From Caldilineaceae bacterium (lineage in GTDB: Bacteria; Chloroflexota; Anaerolineae; Caldilineales; Caldilineaceae): a stretch of 64,000 bases of DNA. A program made the translations under genes and the position numbers. Positions 17,744-26,301 of this stretch are shown here, piece after piece. The stretch's first letter is position 1, and each line of letters opens with the position of its first letter. The notes under the pieces were generated by a model, which worked only from the letters and a program-made list of their open reading frames with translations, was not told the origin of the DNA and made no database searches. The DNA is taken from NCBI GenBank assembly GCA_022824025.1, contig JAJEBF010000021.1, positions 1 through 64,000 on the forward strand, written 5' to 3'.

Positions 17744-18628
17744 TCAAGTTAGCAAGCCCTGGCGATCCGTGTGCGCTCGCATCAGGTGGCCATCCAGGCT
17801 TGTAACATATAGATCGCGTAGATCCTCGCCTCCGAACGTGCAATTGGTCGGGCTGTCGCAAGGCAGAGGATGCGTTTCGAGCACTCTGCCGTTCGGGGCG
17901 AAGACATAAATCATTCCACCTGGGCCGCTCTTGCCCCACCCCGCTGTTGCCACAATGTTGCCCTCGCTGTCCAGGCACATTCCGTCAATGCCGCGATGGG
18001 GATAGAAATTATGAAGTACCTCGTATGGCCCTGTTATCGGTCCGTCTCCATCCGAGTTGTCTTCACAAATCGGGTAGGCTCGCAACTCGCGATGTTCCCC
18101 CTCACCATACTTGCTCTGGGCGACATACAAGACACTTTCGTCAGGTGAAAGCAGCAGTCCATTCGGCGCGGTCGTGTCAAACGTAACCCGAACTGGACGC
18201 CAGTTGCCATCATCCTCCCTTTCCAGTCGGTAAACCGACTCGTGGTCCAACTCCATATCATCCCGGAAGTCGCCGTAGCGGGGGTCGGTAAACCATATCC
18301 TGCCTCTTCTGTCGATTGCCAGATCATTCGGACTGTTGAGGCGGCGCCCTTCAAATTGAGCGCAAACTTCAATCGTCTCCCCGCCCTCCACATACTTTAC
18401 CATCCGCCGGCCGCCGCCCTCGCATGCGTTGACAACGCCGTCAGCATCCATCATGAGACCGTTTGCGCCATTTGTTCCCTCTCTCCAGACGCTGAACTCG
18501 GCGGCGCAAGGATCAAATCGCATGATGCGACTGTTGGGAATATTCGTAAAAAGGAGCGACTTGCCATCCCACAAGGGTCCTTCGGTCAGACCGATGGGTT
18601 CCAACAGAATCTCGAACTGCCAAGCCAT
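17744..18628 (-). CDS. SMP-30/gluconolactonase-family protein
   Basis: A 294-residue six-bladed beta-propeller hydrolase. It shows the early LTEGPLWDGKSLLFTNI motif, whose Glu binds the metal, GANGLMMDADG, the central NSPNDLAIDRRGRIWFTDPR metal-binding motif (Asn and Asp ligands), NGLLLSPDESVLYVAQS and the late GIDGMCLDSEGNIVATA with a further Asp ligand. This is the complete set for calcium- or zinc-dependent lactonases that open sugar lactones. It is followed upstream by a sugar isomerase-like TIM-barrel gene (18641) separated by 12 bases, so the two form an operon. A sugar acid pathway is likely, the exact lactone unknown. Confidence 0.85.
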   Translation of the reverse strand: MAWQFEILLEPIGLTEGPLWDGKSLLFTNIPNSRIMRFDPCAAEFSVWREGTNGANGLMMDADGVVNACEGGGRRMVKYVEGGETIEVCAQFEGRRLNSPNDLAIDRRGRIWFTDPRYGDFRDDMELDHESVYRLEREDDGNWRPVRVTFDTTAPNGLLLSPDESVLYVAQSKYGEGEHRELRAYPICEDNSDGDGPITGPYEVLHNFYPHRGIDGMCLDSEGNIVATAGWGKSGPGGMIYVFAPNGRVLETHPLPCDSPTNCTFGGEDLRDLYVTSLDGHLMRAHTDRQGLLT

Positions 18629-18640
18629 CCCTGGCCCCCT

Positions 18641-19432
18641 CTAGTATTTGAGCATGAATTCTGAACCACATTCGATAGTGATTCGGCGGCTTCTCTTAAG
18701 GGCCTGGAAAGGATCGGGCAGACTGGGGTTGAGCTCAAGACTGACTGCGCCGGTGTACCCTATCTCCTTCAATGCCTCAAATGCGCCGCGAAGGGTCTCC
18801 TTCGTCAGGACGCCATCCAGGAGAGCCCAGTGAAGGTCTCCCTTACCGTCGTTGTCATCAAGGTGCACGTAGAAGAGCTTCTCGCCGGCGTCCCTGAGAA
18901 CACCGGCTGGCTCCTCACCGCTGATCTGAACGTGGCCGATGTCGAAAAGGAGGCCTAAATTCGGGTGACCAATCGAATCGAGGTAGCCTAATGTGGCCGC
19001 AGCAGTGGGGAGCGCGGTACCGGGAAAATGTTCGATGCAAACCCTCACATCTCTTGCGGCAGCGAAATCCGCGACTCTCACGAGTGAGTCGGCGTATTCA
19101 CGCAACGCGGCTTTGCTGCCGTCGGGTCCGGGCACCAAGTAGACGACATTTCCACCCAGAGCTGCACAATCGCGAACTGCCTGCTCAACATGCGCCAAGG
19201 CTCTCCCACGCGACTTTTTGTCAGGACTGTCAAGCGAGGCGTCTTTCGGAAAGCCAAACGAGGCGGCAACCGAGGAAACACTTAGAGATTGCCCTTCCGC
19301 AAGGGTCAGCACTTCATCCATCGGGGCGAAATCCGGCCTGATGTCGATCCAGCGAAATCCCAGAGTCCCCATATCCGATATGACTGCCCCAGGAGTTGCT
19401 GTCAGAGCCCATACACAGCAGGAGAGATACAT
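18641..19432 (-). CDS. Sugar phosphate isomerase/epimerase-like TIM-barrel protein
   Basis: A 263-residue xylose-isomerase-like barrel. Barrel strands with metal ligands can be seen as VCIEHFPGTA (Glu and His), NLGLLFDIGHVQISG (Asp, His), KLFYVHLDDNDG (His, Asp) and AVSLELNPSLPD (Glu). Such enzymes isomerise or epimerise sugars and inositol derivatives with a divalent metal. The ATG at 19432 follows the stop of the upstream unrecognised gene by four bases, and GGAG stands in the right area; a longer frame upstream overlaps that gene and encodes a basic tail without family resemblance. The SMP-30 gene follows after 12 bases, so the three genes probably act together. Confidence 0.8.
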   Translation of the reverse strand: MYLSCCVWALTATPGAVISDMGTLGFRWIDIRPDFAPMDEVLTLAEGQSLSVSSVAASFGFPKDASLDSPDKKSRGRALAHVEQAVRDCAALGGNVVYLVPGPDGSKAALREYADSLVRVADFAAARDVRVCIEHFPGTALPTAAATLGYLDSIGHPNLGLLFDIGHVQISGEEPAGVLRDAGEKLFYVHLDDNDGKGDLHWALLDGVLTKETLRGAFEALKEIGYTGAVSLELNPSLPDPFQALKRSRRITIECGSEFMLKY

Positions 19433-19436
19433 AGGG

Positions 19437-20867
19437 CTAATACTCCACTTGCTCCGGCTCCTCCGGATTCTGACCATTTGCCTGGCCTGCTCCGCTCGCC
19501 AACAGCAACTGTAATTCCATCAGTTCGTCGCTGGTCAGAAGGCGGGGGAGTTTGTAGGAGTGGCGTTTACTCCACTCCTCAATGGCCGGTGTCATATGAG
19601 CGATGGTCGAAAAGTCACCCGGGAAGCGTAGCGGGTCGCCCCCCAACCAGCGACCATGTCTTCCCGCTAGAGTCGTATTCCAGATTTTGGCGGGAATCAC
19701 GTCCGGGGTCAGGTTTCCGGTCGGCCAGGCTTGAAATAGAACAGGGATCTGAGGCGGAAAGTCGGGAATAATCTCCTGCAATAGGAGGTGACTCCGTGTG
19801 CACGTAGAAGGCATCCACAGGGGAATCACAGGGCTGCGAAAACCGATCACAGGATTCATCTGAGGGCCACTCTCGATCAGAACTGCTCCAGGTTGAATGC
19901 GCAACAGATAATAGAGCCACTGCCACGCATAGAATCCCATCCGGCTGATATCGTCCACTGAGGAAAAGTCAAGATTATGAATCGGCAATCCTTCATCGCC
20001 GGCATAATCGCGGACAGACCTTGCGAAACCTGATATCGAGCCCCACTGGGCCTCCGGCTGATAGGTCCAGTGTCGTGAGAGTCTCCAGCCGCTGCGTTGC
20101 AGTCCTCCTTCTTCATGCAGCCAGTCGTCCAGCCACGGCGTGCCGCGGATGTACTCCTGATCAGTGAAGCCGCCATAGCCTCCAATCTGCAGCCTGTGCC
20201 GGGCCCCAATCTCGTACTGGCTCCATTTGGCGGAACAGGTCAGGAGTAGGACCGACCCCCCCGGCATCAGCCGTTCGCGAATGAACCTCTTGTACTGATC
20301 CGGAAGCGCTGCCAATTTAAGGTATATGCTTACGCCCTTCTTTATGAGCTGCCGTGAGTGAATCGGATCGAAGACACTAACCGCCAACAGGTCAGGATTA
20401 TGGTTCAAAATCGGGGTTAGCAAGTCGACACTTTTCTGCTGATAGCCTGAAATGTCATCCGGTTTACCGCGGGCGGAAAATGTAATCGGAAAGGAGTCCG
20501 CCAGCAGTGGGGCGCCGAGGCTGGCGCAAAGATGCGCGGTTGCGCCGGAAGGCACGCCGACGACAATCGTATCGAATCGTCTTTCAGAATCAAGTTTGTC
20601 GTACTGGCTAACGTTCCACTGGGCGAGGTCTGCTGTCGTTAGGTTGAAGGAAACTGATTTGCTGTGGGGCTTGTTTTCCGTCGCCCATACGGCCAGACCC
20701 GCGCCCATACCACGAGGAAGACGGGAACTTAGCCGCAGAAGTGATAACTGTCGTCCTAGCTTTGCTCCGGCTGCCGGAAAGTGAAATCTGTTTTCTAAGG
20801 CGGCAGCGACAGCGGTCACCGCGCCAGTGGCAATGTCGAAACCGACAGGGTGGTAGTTCACGGGCAA
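19437..20867 (-). CDS. Unrecognised 476-residue conserved-looking protein
   Basis: I do not recognise the family. The protein is soluble, without signal peptide or membrane helix. It has an alpha/beta look with a Rossmann-like strand-turn (RFDTIVVGVPSGATAHLCAS), a second strand set (GGSVLLLTCSAKW), a Trp/Tyr-rich middle (MGFYAWQWLYYLL) and a Pro-rich region (IIPDFPPQIPVLFQ). Codon usage is like its neighbours, and the length and composition speak for a real gene. The first codon appears to be TTG (20867) with AGGAA upstream; a GTG two codons later is possible. Its stop is four bases before the TIM-barrel gene, so the two are translationally coupled and it should belong to the same sugar pathway. 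No function is offered. Confidence 0.6.
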   Translation of the reverse strand: MPVNYHPVGFDIATGAVTAVAAALENRFHFPAAGAKLGRQLSLLRLSSRLPRGMGAGLAVWATENKPHSKSVSFNLTTADLAQWNVSQYDKLDSERRFDTIVVGVPSGATAHLCASLGAPLLADSFPITFSARGKPDDISGYQQKSVDLLTPILNHNPDLLAVSVFDPIHSRQLIKKGVSIYLKLAALPDQYKRFIRERLMPGGSVLLLTCSAKWSQYEIGARHRLQIGGYGGFTDQEYIRGTPWLDDWLHEEGGLQRSGWRLSRHWTYQPEAQWGSISGFARSVRDYAGDEGLPIHNLDFSSVDDISRMGFYAWQWLYYLLRIQPGAVLIESGPQMNPVIGFRSPVIPLWMPSTCTRSHLLLQEIIPDFPPQIPVLFQAWPTGNLTPDVIPAKIWNTTLAGRHGRWLGGDPLRFPGDFSTIAHMTPAIEEWSKRHSYKLPRLLTSDELMELQLLLASGAGQANGQNPEEPEQVEY

Positions 20868-21221
20868 GCTGGGTTCCTGTGCCTGGCTACGTCGATTCTA
20901 CTCACACTGCAGTCCCACCGTCTCCTGCCATTTCCCTCTTCAGCAGGCCAATCTCGGCGGAAAGTTTTGTCAGTCAGTATAGCCGACGCGCTTAGGAGTC
21001 GCAATTCCAGATTACCGACACGTTCTTCCGACAAGAGAAACGAGGGCAGACGACCAGAAGTATATGCAATTTGAATCGGTTCCTCGTAAGAATCCAGGCA
21101 TCGACCGACATCTTGTTTTCAGTTGCGCGCCTGTGACGTTGACGAACTTAGGCTCGTGTGTTAATCTTTCGGGCGCATTCTATCAAGTATCCGACGAAGA
21201 AGAGATCTTTAGGGCGAGACC
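20868..21221. other. Divergent intergenic region before gltX
   Basis: It separates the minus-strand unrecognised gene from gltX. A possible promoter for gltX is TTGACG at 21139-21144 followed by a weak TAATCT near 21162. No gene, RNA or repeat is evident in the rest. Confidence 0.35.
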
Positions 21222-22754
21222 ATGACGAATAACGGGGACACACCGGTCAGAGTTCGGTTCGCACCCAGCCCGACCGGTCAGCTGCATCTGGGAGGCCTCC
21301 GCACCGCCCTGTTTGACTGGTTGTGGGCGCGTCGAACCAACGGCCAGTTTATTTTGCGCATCGAGGACACCGACCGCAGGCGATTCGACCCTGAAAGCCT
21401 CGAAAGCCTGACGCGCGGCCTGAAATGGTTGGGACTGGACTGGGATGAAGGGCCGGACATCGGGGGGCCGTTCGCGCCGTACGTGCAATCCGAAAGGCAG
21501 GAGATTTACCGGGAAAAGGCCCTCGAGCTGATCGAGTTGGGGCATGCATATCGATGCTTTTGCACGCCGGAACAACTCGAATCGATGCGAAACGAGCAGA
21601 GACGAGCAGGCAAACCTACCGGATACGACAGGCGCTGCCGAAACTTGACCGATGACGAGATCAAAGAGCGCCTGGACAAAGGCCTGCCGTACGTCATCCG
21701 CTTCGCCGTCCCGCTTGAGGGAGTGACCGTTTTCGACGATCTCCTCAGAGGGGAGATTGCGGTTGACAATCGCGATTTGCGCGATGAAATAATTCTAAAG
21801 GCAGACGGAATGCCGACGTACCATCTGGCCGCAATGGTCGATGATCACCTGATGCAGATTACGCACGTATTGCGCGGCGAAGAATGGCTGTCAACTGCGC
21901 CAATCCACAAGCGAATTGTTGACGCCTGTGGCTGGGATATGCCGGTCCTGGTTCATTTGCCAGTGATCCTTGACCCTAGCGGCAAAGGCAAAATGAGTAA
22001 ACGCAAAAAACAGGTGGCAGGGAAAGAGTTCCTTGCGCTTGTGCATGAGTTTGAAAGCGCAGGGTACTTACCTGATGCAATGTTCAATTTTCTCACGAAC
22101 GTAGGCTGGAACTACGATCCCGACCAGGAGGTCTTCAGCCGAGAGGAGGCCATCGACAAGTTCCAACTGAATGAGATAAATCCATCGGCGGCTGCGCTTC
22201 CCTATGAAAAGCTGGACTGGCTCAACGGTCTCTATATTCGTTCGTTGACGCCTGCCGCTCTAAAGGCAGCGCTGCTGCCATTTCTCAGTCGGCAGCTAGG
22301 CCTGTCTTTTGCCGAATTGAACGCGGGAGGCAAGCTCGATATTTTGATTCCTGTAATCCAGGAACGCATCAAACGTCTTGACGAGGCCGCCAGCTGGCTG
22401 GATTGGGCATTCCTAGACTCGAACCAGATATGCTATGACAATCCAAAGCTGCTGATTGGCCGCAAACTTGACGCGGCCAAGAGCGCTGAACTGTTGCGCG
22501 AAGGCGCCCTATTGCTGGGACGCGTCCAACCTTTTTCGGGTGACACCATTCAGGAAGAGTTCCGAGCCAAGGCAGAGGAATTTGGAGTAAAGGCAGGGAG
22601 CTTTTTCGGGCCAATTCGCGGGGCAATCAGTGGCAAGAAGGTCTCCCCCCCGTTATTTGAGAGTATCGAAGCGCTTGGCCGTGAGGAGGCAGTGCAGCGC
22701 ATCGAGCGGGCCGCCTCAATTCTGGAGGAACAGTTCGCAGAAGTCGAGACGTAA
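21222..22754 (+). CDS. gltX: Glutamyl-tRNA synthetase
   Basis: A 510-residue class I aminoacyl-tRNA synthetase. The N-terminus carries FAPSPTGQLHLGGLRTALF, with HLGG as the HIGH-type ATP site near residue 22. The adjacent LRIEDTDRRRF glutamate-binding segment and the KGKMSKRKKQ form of the KMSKS loop follow. The anticodon-binding helical domains occupy the last 170 residues. It charges tRNA-Glu with glutamate in the cytoplasm. The tRNA-Gln(CTG) gene follows after 136 bases, which is suggestive of an indirect Gln-tRNA route in which GltX also charges tRNA-Gln. Nothing in the sequence alone shows whether it is discriminating. Confidence 0.95.
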   Translation: MTNNGDTPVRVRFAPSPTGQLHLGGLRTALFDWLWARRTNGQFILRIEDTDRRRFDPESLESLTRGLKWLGLDWDEGPDIGGPFAPYVQSERQEIYREKALELIELGHAYRCFCTPEQLESMRNEQRRAGKPTGYDRRCRNLTDDEIKERLDKGLPYVIRFAVPLEGVTVFDDLLRGEIAVDNRDLRDEIILKADGMPTYHLAAMVDDHLMQITHVLRGEEWLSTAPIHKRIVDACGWDMPVLVHLPVILDPSGKGKMSKRKKQVAGKEFLALVHEFESAGYLPDAMFNFLTNVGWNYDPDQEVFSREEAIDKFQLNEINPSAAALPYEKLDWLNGLYIRSLTPAALKAALLPFLSRQLGLSFAELNAGGKLDILIPVIQERIKRLDEAASWLDWAFLDSNQICYDNPKLLIGRKLDAAKSAELLREGALLLGRVQPFSGDTIQEEFRAKAEEFGVKAGSFFGPIRGAISGKKVSPPLFESIEALGREEAVQRIERAASILEEQFAEVET

Positions 22755-22838
22755 CCGGCGAAAGAGCAACCCGAAGGCGCTAGGTACAAAGGTCTTTCAG
22801 GTCTGCGTAGATTGCCTGTACGCAAATGCGAGCCAGAT

Positions 22839-22868
22839 TTGGTTTGGCCCGGTTAAATATGCTAGAAT
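22839..22868 (+). promoter_or_regulatory. Candidate promoter of tRNA-Gln
   Basis: TTGGTT (22839-22844) and TAGAAT (22863-22868) are separated by 18 bases, and the mature tRNA starts 22 bases further on. The spacing and the five-of-six -10 match make it credible; the -35 is weak. Confidence 0.4.
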
Positions 22869-22890
22869 GACACCGTTGATCTCTGGTCAG

Positions 22891-22962
22891 TGGGGGATAG
22901 TTTAATCGGCAAAACGCCTGACTCTGGATCAGGTGATCGGGGTTCAAATCCCTGTCCCCCAG
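22891..22962 (+). tRNA. tRNA-Gln, anticodon CTG
   Basis: The sequence folds into a full cloverleaf. The acceptor stem is TGGGGGA/TCCCCCA with discriminator G, the D stem GTTT/AAAC, and the anticodon stem CCTGA/TCAGG enclosing loop CTCTGGA, giving anticodon CTG. The variable loop has four bases and the T arm is CGGGG-TTCAAAT-CCCTG. The 3' CCA is not encoded (CTC follows). It reads the CAG codon. It stands alone downstream of gltX. Confidence 0.95.
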
Positions 22963-23144
22963 CTCATCAAAGTGGATACAGGCGCCAAGAACATTGGGCC
23001 CTCCCTCCTCGCATCCAGCGCCGCTTCCGTTCGCTCCCGCCAGCGTATCGGAAGGGGCGTTTCCTCTTTCTCCGCCCCTCGTCGCTTCCGACGTTCTTGC
23101 CGGGTCGCAAGCATATCGCGACCTGTCACTCAGGACTTGCGGCT

Positions 23145-24692
23145 CTAGCGATTACGCCCATATTCCTCGTGACTGCTGACCCAATCCAACGAACTAATCG
23201 CGGCGGCCAGTGACAGCTCTCCCGCTAAGACCGTACCTGCGACAATCTCGGCAAACTTGTAGACCTTGTCCTTGCCGCTGCAACCCAGCAGGTCGAGGCA
23301 TTCCTTCTGCGTTGCCAAACCGGTTCCTCCGCCGTAAGTAGCAACAATCAGAGAAGGAATGGTGATTGAAATATAGAGATCCTTTTCTTCTGTCAGCTCG
23401 ACATATATCAGTCCCGCTGAGGATTCGGCCACATTGGCCACGTCCTGTCCGGTGGCGATGAAGATGGCAGTGATGGCATTGGCCGAGTGGAGGCCGTTGT
23501 TATTGACGCCAGCCAGAATCGAGCCGATATTCGCAACGCTGTAGTGGTCAAATAGCTGCTCTGGTCTTACGCGCATGTTCTGAATCAGGACATCTCGTGG
23601 CACCGTTGCCTCAGCGGTAACGCGCTTGCCGCGCGTTCGCATGATATTCACCTGGGACGACTTCTTGTCCGTTGCAAAGTTCGACTCCAGGTAGAATCGC
23701 TTGATTTCAGGGCCGCGATAGTGGTCCAGAATCCAGGAGCAGGCGGCAAACGTAGCCCGCCCTACCATGTTCTGGCCGGCGGCGTCTCCGGTACGGAAAT
23801 TAAAGCGCAAGAACGCAAACTTATTGGATTGATAGGGATCGATGTGATCCAGTCTGGCCACGCTGGAGGTGGCTTCCGCCTCCTCTCTGATGGGAGTCAT
23901 GTTTTCGCCTACCCACTCAATGAAGTCGCGGGCGCCGCGGGCATCTTCAAACACAAAAACGGGGGCCCTCTGCATCCCATCAGCCACGACTGTGCATTTG
24001 ACGCCGCCGGACAAGTTTAGCAGCTTCATGCCCCGGTTATAGGAAGCGACGAGTGTTCCCTCGGTTGTCGCCAAGGGAATCAGGAAGTCCCCCTTTGCGT
24101 GCTCGCCGCAGATAGTGATCGGTCCGGCAAACCCAAGCGGAATCTGCGCCACACCGGTGAAATTCTCGACGTTGCCTTGCGTAATCTGAGGATCGAAAGA
24201 ATACTTCGAGATGTGCTCCAGCGTCTGGCCTGTGTACTCGGCCACAAACTGCTGTCGGTCCCGAATGGCGGCCTCGCCGTAGTCGTCGTCACGGTCGCGG
24301 GGGATTCGGGCCGCCTCGACTCTTTCCGCAATGGCGTCATCGACAGTGAACTGAATTCGCCCAAATGGCGATGTCTGCACACCAATTCGAATCTCGTGAT
24401 GTCCGTTTTCCAGAGGAGGGATCCCCGCAGTGATAATCACCTCCTTCCGCAAGGGGAATTCAACTGGCGCGCCGCTGTTTACCTGATCAGGTGAAATTAT
24501 CTTCCCTTCGCCAAAGTCGAGAGTTATGCTTTCGTTGGCAATCGCCTGGCCGTCGATACTGATGCCGTGAAATCCCGTCAAACTGGCGTCGCTCAACCGA
24601 TTCTTTATCGAAAACTGTACGCCGTCGTCGGTGTTCTGTAGGCTGGCGTAGGTATAGAGACGCTTGAGCAGCATTGATGGAATCAGAGCCAT
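23145..24692 (-). CDS. Hydroxymethylglutaryl-CoA reductase with N-terminal extra domain
   Basis: A 515-residue protein that reduces HMG-CoA to mevalonate, the committed step of the mevalonate route to isoprenoids. The catalytic part starts near residue 135: ENFTGVAQIPLGFAGP (catalytic Glu176), PLATTEGTLVASYNRG, DKKSSQVN (catalytic Lys), GQDVANVAESSAG (catalytic Asp), GGGTGLATQKECL, and the C-terminal SHEEYGRNR carrying the general acid histidine. The set matches class I enzymes. Residues 1-125 form a beta-rich domain (strands such as GVQFSIKNRL, EVIITAGIPP and HHEIRIGVQT) that standard bacterial reductases lack. The ATG is preceded by AAGGAGG. It lies 131 bases downstream of purD and is probably separately expressed. 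Confidence 0.9.
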   Translation of the reverse strand: MALIPSMLLKRLYTYASLQNTDDGVQFSIKNRLSDASLTGFHGISIDGQAIANESITLDFGEGKIISPDQVNSGAPVEFPLRKEVIITAGIPPLENGHHEIRIGVQTSPFGRIQFTVDDAIAERVEAARIPRDRDDDYGEAAIRDRQQFVAEYTGQTLEHISKYSFDPQITQGNVENFTGVAQIPLGFAGPITICGEHAKGDFLIPLATTEGTLVASYNRGMKLLNLSGGVKCTVVADGMQRAPVFVFEDARGARDFIEWVGENMTPIREEAEATSSVARLDHIDPYQSNKFAFLRFNFRTGDAAGQNMVGRATFAACSWILDHYRGPEIKRFYLESNFATDKKSSQVNIMRTRGKRVTAEATVPRDVLIQNMRVRPEQLFDHYSVANIGSILAGVNNNGLHSANAITAIFIATGQDVANVAESSAGLIYVELTEEKDLYISITIPSLIVATYGGGTGLATQKECLDLLGCSGKDKVYKFAEIVAGTVLAGELSLAAAISSLDWVSSHEEYGRNR

Positions 24693-24823
24693 GGAGCCTC
24701 CTTAAAGTTGATTGAAGATGGCGTTTATTCTGGATGAGAGGGAAACAGCTAGGGCAAATGCAGAAACGCTGACGTGTCCGGTTGTGAATCTCCGGTCTGG
24801 GCCTCGAACCCTTGCTGACCTTT

Positions 24824-26134
24824 CTACAAAGTGACAATGTCCTGGCCGATATCTGTTCGCCAGACCGCGTTCTCAAACTGAATCTGGTCAACCAGTTGGT
24901 AGGACTCATCTACGGCAGTTCTGAAGCTGCATCCAGTAGCCGTGACTGAAAGCACACGGCCACCGTCGGAAAGCACCGCAGGCCCTGACTTCGCGTTGCC
25001 TGGTATGTCAGGGGATTCCAAACGAGTCCCGGCATGAAAGACGAGGGCGTCACTTTCGCCGACCGCATCCTGCGGAAGACCTGTGATGACCTTGCCAACG
25101 TCATACGAGTCCGGATAGCCCCCAGAAGCCATGACGACGGTAACGGCACACATGTCGGCCCAGACCGGGTCCTGCCCAGCCAGTTGACCTTGCGAACAGG
25201 CCAAAATCAGCTCCGCCAAGTCGGTCTGCAGCAAAGGTAAAATGACCTGTGCCTCGGGGTCGCCAAACCGGCAGTTGAATTCCAAGACTTTGGGGCCCCG
25301 TTCAGTGAGCATGAGACCGGCGTAAAGGATGCCCTTGTATGGGTTCCCCTCAGCGGCCATGCCGGCCATCGTTGGAAGAATTATCTCACGCTCGACAGTC
25401 TCCAGCAGAGCATCCGTCGCAAGCGGCGAAGGGGCAAAGGCCCCCATCCCTCCAGTGTTCGGGCCCCGGTCGCCTTCCAGCAGCCGTTTATGGTCCTGCG
25501 CGGCCGGAACGATACTGAAATCCTTGCCGTCGCAAAAGGCAAGGACCGACAGTTCTGGCCCATGTAGCCGTTCTTCCACCAGCGCAGTCGAGCCCGCATC
25601 GCCGAACAGGCGATCGACCATTATCGTTCGCAGCTGTTCGATAGCCTCGTCCTTGCTTGACGGCAGAAGCACGCCCTTGCCTGCCGCCAACCCACTGGCC
25701 TTCAGAACTGGATGATCGGACAATTCGTGGACGAAGTCAGCAGCTTCTTCGAAATCGGTGAACGCCCGGGCCCAACCGGTGGGAATCCCGTGCCGGTCCA
25801 TAAACTCCTTGGCGAATGCCTTGGAGCCTTCGAGTTTGGCGGCGGCCTTGCTCGGCCCAAAAATCGTCAAATCCTCAACCTCAAAGAGGTCGACGATGCC
25901 GGCCACCAAAGGGACCTCGGGCCCGACCACAGTCATATCGATGTCCCGGTCACCTGCGAACTGGCGCAGCCCTTCCAAATCATCCACCGCTATGGGTACG
26001 TTCGCGCAGACGGGGACGGTGGCCGTGCCCCCGTTCCCTGGCGCCGCATAGATTCGGTTGACATGGCGTGATTGCGCCAACTTCCAGGCCAGCGCGTGCT
26101 CCCTTGCGCCGGATCCAACCAGCAAGATATTCAT
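24824..26134 (-). CDS. purD: Phosphoribosylamine-glycine ligase
   Basis: A 436-residue ATP-grasp ligase joining phosphoribosylamine and glycine in the second step of purine synthesis. It has the N-terminal MNILLVGSGAREHALAWKL, the MTVVGPEVPLVAGIVD strand, the ATP-grasp lysine region PVLKASGLAAGKGV, the PNTGGMGAFAPSP loop and the metal-binding LEFNCRFGDPE. Length is usual. It is the last gene of the purine run, 167 bases after purF, so it may have its own start site; the ribosome binding site is poor. Confidence 0.95.
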   Translation of the reverse strand: MNILLVGSGAREHALAWKLAQSRHVNRIYAAPGNGGTATVPVCANVPIAVDDLEGLRQFAGDRDIDMTVVGPEVPLVAGIVDLFEVEDLTIFGPSKAAAKLEGSKAFAKEFMDRHGIPTGWARAFTDFEEAADFVHELSDHPVLKASGLAAGKGVLLPSSKDEAIEQLRTIMVDRLFGDAGSTALVEERLHGPELSVLAFCDGKDFSIVPAAQDHKRLLEGDRGPNTGGMGAFAPSPLATDALLETVEREIILPTMAGMAAEGNPYKGILYAGLMLTERGPKVLEFNCRFGDPEAQVILPLLQTDLAELILACSQGQLAGQDPVWADMCAVTVVMASGGYPDSYDVGKVITGLPQDAVGESDALVFHAGTRLESPDIPGNAKSGPAVLSDGGRVLSVTATGCSFRTAVDESYQLVDQIQFENAVWRTDIGQDIVTL

Positions 26135-26301
26135 GTTACTGTCAGATCATAGGGCTCTGAGAGACTTCAGTCGAAGACCGGAACCACACAGCCTGGCTTT
26201 GCATCGGATTGGTGGGCTAGAGAATTGGACGTGGATTCATGGCATCAAAGATCCTGGCAGCCTGGGTATTCGTTCCCGCCATCCTCAGGCTTCCTTCTAC
26301 C

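Noticed and set aside
22963..23144. Possible bidirectional terminator or repeat between tRNA-Gln and the HMG-CoA reductase gene
   Set aside because: Only a loose AGGGGCG/CGCCCCT pair is seen, without T-runs or further copies in the window.
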